Assembly: GCA_031406795.1 (NCBI GenBank)
Contig: JANOHV010000145.1
Coordinates: 1-52,949, forward strand
DNA: 52,949 nucleotides
Source: DATDCY01 sp031406795 [NCBI: Candidatus Rokuibacteriota bacterium]
GTDB lineage: Bacteria > JAUVQV01
Direction of reading: 5' to 3'
A model generated the notes under the pieces. It was not told where the DNA came from. It searched no databases and was given only the letters and a program-made list of their open reading frames with translations. Below are positions 45,462-52,949 of the stretch, one piece after another (position 1 is the stretch's first letter; the number at the start of each line of letters is the position of its first letter). The position numbers were made by a program, and so were the translations under genes.

Positions 45462-46403
45462 ATGGCTTTTCAGGCACCCGTTGAGACGTCGACCGCCAAG
45501 ATCCGGGAGTTGACGCTCGGCACGAAGAAGACGGTCACCGTGGGCGGCCAGAACGCGCTGGCGTTCCATTCATTCGAGGGCACGCTGCCGAACGGTCCGA
45601 AGATCGCGATGGAGGTGTACGACACGACGCCCGCCGACTGGGCGGATGAACTCAAGCGCGCGATCGGCGATGTCTGGGGCGACCCGGTCGCCTGGGCGAA
45701 GAAGTGCGAGGGCGAATTCGGCGCCGACCTGATCTGCCTGCAGCTCGCGGGCACCGACCCCAATGGCGCCAACCGGAGCGTCGCCGACGCGGTCGCCACC
45801 GTCAAGGCGGTCGCGGAGGCGATCAGCGTGCCGCTGATGGTCTACGGTTCGGGCAACAGCGACAAGGACGCCGAGCTGCTCAAGGCCGTCGCCGAGGCGA
45901 CGCAGGGCAAGAACGTCATCATCGGGCTCGCGGTCGAGGAGAACTACAAGTCGATCGGCGCGGCGGCCATGGGCTTCGGCGCGAAAGTCTCGGGGGAGAC
46001 CCCGATCGACGTCAACATGGCCAAGCAGCTGAACATCCTGCTGACGAACCTCGGCGTCCCGCTGGACGCCCTGCTCATCGACCCCTCGACCGGGGCACTG
46101 GGCTACGGCCTGGAGTACTGCTTTTCGATCCACGAGCGGATCAAGCTCGCGGCGCTCAAGCAGAACGACGCGATGCTCCAGTCGCCCACGATCGCCAACC
46201 TCGGCAAGGAGGTCTGGCGGGCCAAGGAGGCGAAGATCAGCCAGGCGGACGCGCCGCAGTGGGGCGATGGCCGCAAGCGCGGGATCATCTGGGAGACACT
46301 CACGGCAACCGCCGTCATGATGGCCGGCGCGGACATCCTGATCATGCGGCACCCCGAGGCGGTGAAGCTGATCAGAAAGACGATCGCGGAGCTCGGGGCC
46401 TAG
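45462..46403 (+). CDS. acsD: Corrinoid iron-sulfur protein small subunit
   Basis: 313-residue TIM-barrel subunit of CFeSP. It pairs with AcsC to carry the methyl group from AcsE to AcsB. Landmarks: GGQNALAFHSFEGTLPNGPK, ADLICLQLAGTDPNGANRSV, GSGNSDKDAELLKAVAEA, NMAKQLNILLTNLGVP and SPTIANLGKEVWRAKEAKI. AAGGAGAGA precedes the ATG. Length is typical (about 310). Confidence 0.96.
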   Translation: MAFQAPVETSTAKIRELTLGTKKTVTVGGQNALAFHSFEGTLPNGPKIAMEVYDTTPADWADELKRAIGDVWGDPVAWAKKCEGEFGADLICLQLAGTDPNGANRSVADAVATVKAVAEAISVPLMVYGSGNSDKDAELLKAVAEATQGKNVIIGLAVEENYKSIGAAAMGFGAKVSGETPIDVNMAKQLNILLTNLGVPLDALLIDPSTGALGYGLEYCFSIHERIKLAALKQNDAMLQSPTIANLGKEVWRAKEAKISQADAPQWGDGRKRGIIWETLTATAVMMAGADILIMRHPEAVKLIRKTIAELGA

Positions 46404-46496
46404 TCGGCCCAAGGTCTGCCGGCCCGATCGGGACGACCGGGGCGGGATGAAGATGCGGAACGAACCCGTGCAACCCTTACGGAGGTAATTGACGTC

Positions 46497-47837
46497 ATGG
46501 CGCTCACAGGCATGGCCATCTTCAAGCATATGCCGAAGACCAACTGCGGTCAGTGCGGGGTACCCACCTGCCTGGCCTTCGCGATGAAGCTCGCCGCCGG
46601 CGGCGCATCGCTCGACCAGTGTCCCTTCGTCAGCGAGGCGGCGAAGGAGCTGCTCGCTGAAGCCTCGGCGCCGCCGATCCGCGGCGTCGTCATCGGCGAG
46701 GGCGAGTTCGCGCTGAAGATCGGCGAGGAACTCGTCATGCACCGGCACGAGAAGACCTTCTTCAACCCGGCGGGCTACGCGCTGCTGATCGAGGACACCG
46801 AGGACGCCGCGGCCGTCGCCGGGAAGCTGGCGGCGCTCAAGGCGGCGACCTACGAGCGCGTCGCGCAGAAGCTGCGCTCGAACCTCGTCGCGGTCAAGAA
46901 CGCCTCGGGCGACGCCGCGAAGTTCACCGCCTGCGTCGCCGCGGTGGCCGGCGCGATCGAGTACCCGCTGGTGCTGATGGCCGAGCCCGCCGCGATCGAG
47001 GCGGCGCTCGCGGTCACCGCGCTGAAGCGGCCGCTGCTCTACGCGGCGACCAAGGCCAACCTCGACGCGATGGCCGCCCTCGCCAAGAAGCTCGGCGCGC
47101 CGCTCGCGGTCAAGGCCGTTTCGCTCGACGAACTGGGCGAGCTGACGGCGAAACTCGACGGGATGGGGGTCAAGGACCTGGTGCTCGACCCGGGTTCGCG
47201 CACGCTCAAGGAGACGCACCAGAACCTGGTCTACATCCGCCGCGCCGCCCTGAAGAAGAAGCTGCGGCCGTTCGGCTATCCGATCATCACCTTCCCGGCC
47301 GAAGAGACGACCGACGACATGATGGAGACGATTCACGCGGCGATCTACACCATCAAGTACGGCGGAATCGTCGTGCTGCGCGACCTCTCGCCCGAGAAGG
47401 CCTACGCACTCTACGTGCTGCGCCAGAACATCTACACCGACCCGCAGCGGCCGATGCAGGTCGAGCAGGGGTTCTACCCGATCAACGGCGCGGACGAAAA
47501 CTCCCCCGTGCTGATCACGACGAACTTCTCGCTGACCTACTTCATCGTCTCCTCCGAGATCGAGGGCAGCAAGGTGCCGGCCTGGCTCGGGATCGTCGAC
47601 ACCGACGGGCTCTCGACGCTGACCGCCTGGGCCGCCGGCAAGTTTGTGCCGGACCGGATTGCGGCCTTCGTCACCAAGAGCGATCTGGCGTCCAAGGTCA
47701 AGCACCGCACCGTCATCATCCCCGGCTACGTCGCGCAGCTCAGCGGCGAGCTCGAGGAGGAGCTGGCCGGCTGGAAGGTGGTCGTCGGGCCGCGCGAGGC
47801 CTCCGAGCTGCCGGCGTTCCTCAAGGCGCTGAAATAG
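46497..47837 (+). CDS. acsC: Corrinoid iron-sulfur protein large subunit
   Basis: 446-residue CFeSP large subunit. The N-terminal [4Fe-4S] motif is PKTNCGQCGVPTCLAFAMKL followed by DQCPF (about residues 14-41), used for reductive activation of the corrinoid. A TIM barrel and the C-terminal cobalamin-binding domain follow (VLITTNFSLTYFIVSSEIEG, PGYVAQLSGELEEEL). ACGGAGGT lies upstream of the ATG. The second cooC begins 1 nt after its stop. Confidence 0.96.
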   Translation: MALTGMAIFKHMPKTNCGQCGVPTCLAFAMKLAAGGASLDQCPFVSEAAKELLAEASAPPIRGVVIGEGEFALKIGEELVMHRHEKTFFNPAGYALLIEDTEDAAAVAGKLAALKAATYERVAQKLRSNLVAVKNASGDAAKFTACVAAVAGAIEYPLVLMAEPAAIEAALAVTALKRPLLYAATKANLDAMAALAKKLGAPLAVKAVSLDELGELTAKLDGMGVKDLVLDPGSRTLKETHQNLVYIRRAALKKKLRPFGYPIITFPAEETTDDMMETIHAAIYTIKYGGIVVLRDLSPEKAYALYVLRQNIYTDPQRPMQVEQGFYPINGADENSPVLITTNFSLTYFIVSSEIEGSKVPAWLGIVDTDGLSTLTAWAAGKFVPDRIAAFVTKSDLASKVKHRTVIIPGYVAQLSGELEEELAGWKVVVGPREASELPAFLKALK

Positions 47838-47838
47838 C

Positions 47839-48639
47839 ATGAAAATAGCGGTCACCGGCAAGGGCGGGGTCGGCAAGACCACCGTCGCGGCGGGGCTGGC
47901 CCGGCTGTTCGCACAGGAGGGCTATCCGGTCATCACCATCGATGCCGACCCGGACGCCAATCTGGCGGCCGCGCTCGGAGTCGACCCGGTCGCCGCGGCA
48001 GGCATCGTGCCCATCGCGAAAATGAGCGACCTGATAGCCGAGCGGACCGGCTCCAAGGCGGGGACGATCGGCGGGATCTTCAAGCTCAACCCGCGGGTTG
48101 ACGATTTGCCCGACGAGTTCAGCGTCAAGGTCAACGGAGTCAAGCACCTCGTGCTCGGCACCGTCGAGAAAGGCGGCTCGGGGTGCATCTGCCCGGAGTC
48201 GACCGTGCTCAAGGCGCTGATGAAGCACGTCATCGTGCGGCGCGACGAGGTGGTCATCATGGACATGGAGGCCGGCATCGAGCACCTCGGCCGGGGCACC
48301 GCCGCGTCGGTCGACGCGATGCTGGTGGTTGTCGAGCCGGGGCAGCGCAGCGTCCAGACGGCCCGCCAGATCCAGAAGCTGGCGGCCGACCTGAAGCTGC
48401 TGCGGGTCTTCCTGGTGCTCAACAAGGTGCACGACCGCGCGGAGGAGGACCAGCTGCGTGGCTACCTGCCGGATCTGCCGGTGATCGGCATGATCAGCGA
48501 GCGCGAGTCGATCCGCCGGGCGGATCTGGATGGACGCTCGCCGTTCGACGTGGATCCGGCATTCGTCGCCGAGATCGCCGTGATCAAGGAGCGCCTTAAA
48601 CAAGAGATCGGGTCGTCCGCGGACGCGCCCACAACCTGA
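47839..48639 (+). CDS. cooC: CooC/AcsF-type nickel-insertion ATPase, copy 2
   Basis: 266-residue SIMIBI ATPase with Walker A TGKGGVGKTTVAAGLARLF, TIDADPDANLAAALG, the cysteine pair GSGCICPES and MDMEAGIEHLGRGT. Located between acsC and acsE. Having two CooC-type genes in one acs cluster fits separate service of the CODH C-cluster and the ACS A-cluster; which does which cannot be told from sequence by eye. Confidence 0.93.
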   Translation: MKIAVTGKGGVGKTTVAAGLARLFAQEGYPVITIDADPDANLAAALGVDPVAAAGIVPIAKMSDLIAERTGSKAGTIGGIFKLNPRVDDLPDEFSVKVNGVKHLVLGTVEKGGSGCICPESTVLKALMKHVIVRRDEVVIMDMEAGIEHLGRGTAASVDAMLVVVEPGQRSVQTARQIQKLAADLKLLRVFLVLNKVHDRAEEDQLRGYLPDLPVIGMISERESIRRADLDGRSPFDVDPAFVAEIAVIKERLKQEIGSSADAPTT

Positions 48640-48656
48640 AGGAAGGGAAGAAGAAA

Positions 48657-49475
48657 ATGCTGATTATCGCGGAAAAGATCAACATCATGTCCAAGACGAT
48701 CGGCCCGGCCATGCGCAACCGCGAGGCCAAGCCGATCCACGAGATGGCGCTCGCGCAGATCCAGGGCGGCGCCCGGGCGCTGGATTTGAACCTCGGGCCG
48801 GCCACGAAGGACGGCCCCGGGATGATGCAGTGGCTCGTCAAGACGGTCGAGGAGGTCACCGACTCCACGATCCAGCTCTCGCTCGACACGAAGAACCTCG
48901 AGGCGATGGAGGCCGGGCTGGCCGTCGTCACCAAGCACAAGCCGATGATCAACTCCACGAACGCCGACGAGGGCGTCCTCGACAAGATGATGCCGCTCGC
49001 GGCGAAGTACGACGCCGACATCATCGCGCTGGCGATGACGCTGGCCGGCATCCCGCGCGACTGCGACGAGCGGATGGTGAACGCGGCGATGATCATGGGC
49101 AAGGCGATGGAGCACGGGGTCGCGCTGGATCGCATCTACCTCGACCCGCTCGTGCTGCCGATCGGCGTGGCCCAGCAGGACGTCATGGAGTGCATCAATG
49201 CGGTGCGGCTCTTCCAGGAGCTCAACGACGGTGAGCCGATGAAGACGGTCGTCGGCCTCTCGAACGTCTACAACGGCACGCCGAAGCATCTGCATGCGCG
49301 CATCGGCTCGACGTTCTTCACGCTGCTGGCCTCGGCCGGCCTGACCGCGGCGATCGCCGACTCGACGAACAAGGAGTTCATGGCGACGGTCCGGACGGTC
49401 GAGTTGCTCAAGAACGAGATTCTCTACGCCGCGTCGTATCTCGACGGACTGATCGATCCGCCCCCTGCGGCCTAG
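48657..49475 (+). CDS. acsE: Methyl-THF:corrinoid protein methyltransferase
   Basis: 272-residue pterin-binding TIM-barrel methyltransferase that moves the methyl from methyl-THF to Co(I) of AcsCD. Motifs: LIIAEKINIMSKTIGPAMRN, GARALDLNLGPATKDG, LSLDTKNLEAMEAGLAV, PMINSTNADEG and VVGLSNVYNGTPK. AAGGAAGGGAAGAAA precedes the ATG. Length matches the Moorella enzyme (about 262). Confidence 0.96.
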   Translation: MLIIAEKINIMSKTIGPAMRNREAKPIHEMALAQIQGGARALDLNLGPATKDGPGMMQWLVKTVEEVTDSTIQLSLDTKNLEAMEAGLAVVTKHKPMINSTNADEGVLDKMMPLAAKYDADIIALAMTLAGIPRDCDERMVNAAMIMGKAMEHGVALDRIYLDPLVLPIGVAQQDVMECINAVRLFQELNDGEPMKTVVGLSNVYNGTPKHLHARIGSTFFTLLASAGLTAAIADSTNKEFMATVRTVELLKNEILYAASYLDGLIDPPPAA

Positions 49476-49489
49476 CGCGGTCGACGGGC

Positions 49490-49525
49490 GCGGCGGGGTT
49501 CCCCCTCGCGGGGCGGCCCCGCCGC
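49490..49525. terminator. GC-rich hairpin between acsE and fdhA
   Basis: Perfect 9-bp arms GCGGCGGGG and CCCCGCCGC around an 18-nt loop that contains its own short GCGGGG. No T tract, so termination is uncertain. Confidence 0.35.
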
Positions 49526-49571
49526 TGCCGACGTCTGGCCAGGGTCAGAACCTCAACACGACTGGGTGAGC

Positions 49572-52500
49572 ATGACAAACGCCGCGACACACACCGGGAT
49601 CAGCCTTGTGCAGCTTACGATAGACGGCAGAGCCGTCGCAGCGCCGGAGGGCCGGTCGCTGCTCGATGCCGCGCTATCCGTCGGCATCGACGTCCCCCGT
49701 CTTTGCCACGATTCGCGGCTCAAGCCGGGCGCCCGGTGCGGGCTCTGCGTCGTCGAACTCGACGGCGCGGCAGAGCCGGTTCGGGCGTGCGAGACGCCGG
49801 CGGCCCCGGGCCAGGTTGTCCGCACCGCGACCCTCGCGCTCGCCGCGCTGCGGAAGAAGCGCCTCGAGGAGTACTTCGCCGACCACTGGGCCGACTGCAT
49901 CGCCCCCTGCACGCTCGCCTGCCCCGCGACCACCGACGCCCAGGGCTACATCGGGCTGATCGCCCAGGGTCGCTACCGGGATGCGGTCGAGCTGATCAAG
50001 CAGACCAACCCGTTCCCGGGGATCATCGGGCGGGTCTGCACCCGACCCTGTGAGGATGCCTGCCGCCGCAACCTCGTCGAGGAGCGGATCGGCATCTGTT
50101 TCCTCAAGCGCTTTGCGGCCGATTGCGACAAGACCTCGGCCGAGCGCTACCGCCCGGAGGTCAAACCGCCGAGCGGCAAACGTGTGGCGATCGTCGGTGG
50201 CGGACCGGCGGGGTTCTCCGCCGCCTGGTATCTGGCGCTCGAGGGTCATGCCGTCGTCATCTTCGAGGCGCTGCCGAAAGCCGGCGGCATGCTTCGCTAC
50301 GGCATCCCGGCCTACCGGCTGCCGAAGGACATCCTCGACGACGAGTTCGGCGAGGTGCTGCGCCTCGGCGTCGAGCTGCGCACCAACCAGCGTCTCGGGC
50401 GAGACTTCACGCTCGAGCAGCTGCGCGCCGACTACGACGCCGTGTTCCTCGGGCTGGGCGCCCAGGCCGGCACCGGACTCGGGCTGCCGGAGCTTCCCGG
50501 CGTGATGAGCGGCGTGGACCTGCTGCGCAACATCGGCCTCGGCGAGAAGATCGAACTCGGCAAGCGGGTCGCCGTGGTCGGCGGCGGCAACGTCGCGATC
50601 GACGCGGCGCGCAGCGCGCTGCGCCTCGGTGCCGAGAAGGTCTTCCTGATCTACCGGCGCGGCCGGGCCGAGATGCCCGCGCACCACGTCGAGATCGAGG
50701 AGGCCGAGCACGAGGGCGTTGAGCTGGTGCTGCTTGCGAACCCCGTGCGCCTCGTCGGCACGGAGCGGCTCGAGGGCGTCGAATGCATCCGGATGGCGCT
50801 TGGCGAGCCCGATGCCTCGGGACGGCGCAAGCCCGAGCCGCAGAAGGGCAGTGAGTTCATCATCGAGGTCGACAACCTTTTCGCGGCGATCGGCCAGGCC
50901 ATCGACGGCACCGGCGCCGAGGCCGTGATGAAGGGCAAGTACACCGGGGCCGACCTGGCGACCATGCAGACCGCGGTGCCGGGTGTCTTCGCCGCCGGCG
51001 ACGCGGCGACCGGACCGGACGCCGCGATCCGTGCCGTCGCCGGGGGGCGACTCGCGGCGCAGGCGATCTGCCAGCAGCTGCGCGGGGAGCCGATCGATCT
51101 CGGGCCGGCGAAACCCTTCAGCGCCGTCAAGGGCGGGGTCACGAAGGCCGATCTTGCGGTCGGCGAAGAGCGGCCGCGCCGGCCGATGCCGGTGCTCGAG
51201 CCGGTCGGCGCCCGCCTCGGGCGGGAGAACTTCACCGAGGTCGAGCTGGGCTACGGCGCCGAGGCGGCGCTGAGCGAGGCCCGGCGCTGCCTCGAGTGCG
51301 GGTGCATCAAGCAGAACGACTGCGATCTGCGCACCGCTGCAGTCGCCCACGGCGCCAGCCCGGGCGCGAACCACGCCGCGATGCGCCGCTACCGCCCGGA
51401 CGCCAGCCACCCGATCGTGCTGCGCGACCTGAACAAGTGCATCCAGTGCCTGAAGTGCGAGCGCATCTGCGCCGACGTCGTGGGCGCCTATGCGTTCGAG
51501 CACCGCAAGAAACAGAACGAGATCGTGCCGCGCGGCGGCGGCTCGCTGCGCGAGACCCGCTGTGAGGCCTGCGGGCAGTGCATTTCGACCTGCCCGACCG
51601 CGGCGCTCGTCGAGAACCGCCCGCCGTTCGCGCGCGAGTATCTCTGGCCGCCGAAACTCACGACCACCACCTGCGGCTACTGCGGCGTCGGCTGCCAGCT
51701 CGAGCTCAACACTGACCGCTCGGGCAAGGTTTTCCGCGTCACCGCGCAGACGGGCGACGACAGCGTCAACCGGGGCAACTTGTGCGGCAAGGGTCGCTTC
51801 GGCTACACGTTCATCAGCCACCCCGACCGGCTGACGACGCCGCTCGTGCGCCGCGAGGGCGAGCTGGTGCCCGCGAGCTGGGACGAGGCGATCGCCTTCG
51901 TCGCCGCCCGATTCAAGGAGGTCCGCGCCGCGTACGGTCCGGACGCGCTCGCCGGGCTGAGCTCGGCGCGCTGCACGAACGAGGACAACTACGTCTTTCA
52001 GAAATTCTTCCGCGCGGGGGTCGGCACGAACAACGTCGACCACTGCGCCCGACTCTGACACAGCTCCACGGTGGCCGGTCTGGCCACCGCATTCGGCAGC
52101 GGGGCGATGACGAACACCGTCGACGACCTGCTCGACGCCAAGGCGATCCTCGTGATCGGCTCGAACACGACCATTGCCCACCCGATCATCGGCTTCCAGA
52201 TCAAGAAGGCGGTGCGAGAGCGCGGCGCGAAACTCATCGTCGCGGACCCGCGGCGCATCCCGCTCGTGGATATCGCTTCGCTCTGGCTGCCGCTGAAGCC
52301 CGGCACGAACGTCGCGCTGATCAACGGCATCATGAACGTGATCCTCGCCGAGGGACTCGCGGACCGCGACTTCATTGCGGCGCGGACCGAGGGCTTCGCG
52401 GCTCTCGAGGAGGTGCTGCCGGGGTACCCGCCGGAGCGCGTCGAGCAGATTACCGGCGTTCCGGCCGAGGACATCCGCGCGGCCGCAAGACTCTACGCCG

Positions 52501-52949
52501 GCGGCGGGCCAGCGGCGATCTGCTACACGATGGGGATCACGCAGCACACGACGGGCACCGACAACGTGCTCTCTCTCGCGAACCTGGCAATGCTCACCGG
52601 CAACATCGGCAAGCGCGGCGCGGGCGTCAACCCGCTGCGGGGGCAGAACAACGTCCAGGGGGCCTGCGACATGGGCGGGTTGCCGAACTACTATACGGCG
52701 TACCAGAAGGTCGCGGACCCTGCGGCGCGCGCCAAGTTCGAGAAAGCCTGGGGGGTCGCGCTGCCGCCGGAGCCGGGGCGCACGCTCGGCGAAATCGTCG
52801 ACGGCGCACTCGCGGGCAGCGTGAAGGCGCTCTACGTGATGGGCGAGAACCCGCTCGTCTCCGACCCGGACATCGGGCACCTGCAGCACGCGCTCGAAAA
52901 GCTCGATTTTCTCGTCGTCCAGGACATCTTCCTGACCGAGACGGCGCGC
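49572..52949 (+). CDS. fdhA: Selenocysteine formate dehydrogenase fused to a GltD-like NAD(P)H module (partial)
   Basis: Right-truncated by the window, at least 1126 residues. In order: [2Fe-2S] domain ([15 protein letters not shown], about 43-75), GltD-like Fe-S domain ([12 protein letters not shown]), FAD and NAD(P) sites ([20 protein letters not shown] and [20 protein letters not shown]), a CLECGC motif, two ferredoxin clusters ([11 protein letters not shown] about 622; [12 protein letters not shown] about 664), then a molybdenum/tungsten formate dehydrogenase (CGYCGVGC about 700, [11 protein letters not shown]). The UGA at 52056-52058 (residue 829) falls in [17 protein letters not shown], exactly where formate dehydrogenases carry Sec or Cys, and a SECIS hairpin follows, so it is read as selenocysteine. 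The reaction is CO2 reduction to formate with electrons from NAD(P)H (direction inferred from context). ATG at 49572; GTG at 49566 possible. Confidence 0.93.
52056..52089 (+). promoter_or_regulatory. UGA selenocysteine codon and bacterial SECIS element
   Basis: UGA (52056-52058), 18-nt gap to a GGTCT loop, perfect 8-bp stem CGGTGGCC (52069-52076) and GGCCACCG (52082-52089). The apical GGTCT loop and the distance from UGA match, from memory, the E. coli fdhF SECIS bound by SelB. The stem lies wholly in coding sequence. Confidence 0.92.

Noticed and set aside
49674-52889. 1071-codon open frame antisense to the formate dehydrogenase
   Set aside because: High-GC codon-position bias leaves long antisense frames open; composition is Arg/Ala/Asp-rich with no domain, and the sense strand is a clear enzyme.

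Overview
High-GC bacterial chromosome segment carrying an almost complete Wood-Ljungdahl (reductive acetyl-CoA) gene cluster and an 11-gene complex I operon. The gene content (acetyl-CoA synthase, CO dehydrogenase, corrinoid protein, selenocysteine formate dehydrogenase, two DUF3786 genes, large PAS and symporter-type sensor kinases, an NtrC-type regulator) suggests a strict anaerobe, most likely a Desulfobacterota-like sulfate or metal reducer, syntroph or acetogen. No rRNA or other phylogenetic marker was found, so this placement is inference.

Layout. 0-4 kb: a PAS hybrid histidine kinase and, convergent to it, a YgiQ-type radical SAM protein. 4-7.5 kb: a PHP phosphoesterase, then the wreck of an N-type (alternative) F1Fo ATPase operon: a beta-subunit pseudogene with an amber codon and a truncated epsilon gene, separated by a reverse-strand Tat-exported intradiol dioxygenase with a DUF885 remnant. 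7.5-10.6 kb: a MgtC/DUF4010 membrane protein and a PabB-PabC fusion. 10.6-11.2 kb: a MITE-like element and a dispersed repeat. 11.2-21.5 kb (minus strand): nuoABCDHIJKLMN without nuoE, nuoF or nuoG. 21.7-26.3 kb: a small membrane protein, a sodium/solute-symporter-type sensor kinase and a sigma-54 response regulator. 26.4-29.5 kb: an accessory patch with three toxin-antitoxin pairs, a Mrr endonuclease fragment and a DUF3786 gene. 29.5-34.7 kb: a DUF2520 dehydrogenase, a double-ACT protein, UPF0210, a second DUF3786, an M23-like peptidase and folE. 35-52.9 kb: acsB, cooS/acsA, fhs, acsV-like, cooC, folD, acsD, acsC, a second cooC, acsE and a fused NAD(P)H-linked formate dehydrogenase that runs off the right edge.

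How it fits together. The formate dehydrogenase reduces CO2 to formate. Fhs and FolD carry C1 units on tetrahydrofolate to methylene-THF (methylene-THF reductase is not in the window). AcsE moves the methyl group to the corrinoid protein AcsCD. CooS makes CO and AcsB joins CO, methyl and CoA. AcsV re-activates the corrinoid and the CooC-type ATPases probably insert nickel. The Nuo complex without its NADH module is a plausible ferredoxin-fed ion pump.

Most unusual signals: (i) four related 25-28 codon ORFs sitting exactly at gene junctions, usually through ATGA stop/start overlaps, ending in a hairpin that encodes LAGEAPA; (ii) an in-frame UGA followed by a textbook bacterial SECIS in the formate dehydrogenase; (iii) several dispersed repeat families; (iv) promoters placed exactly 6 nt before ATG codons, which suggests leaderless transcripts.
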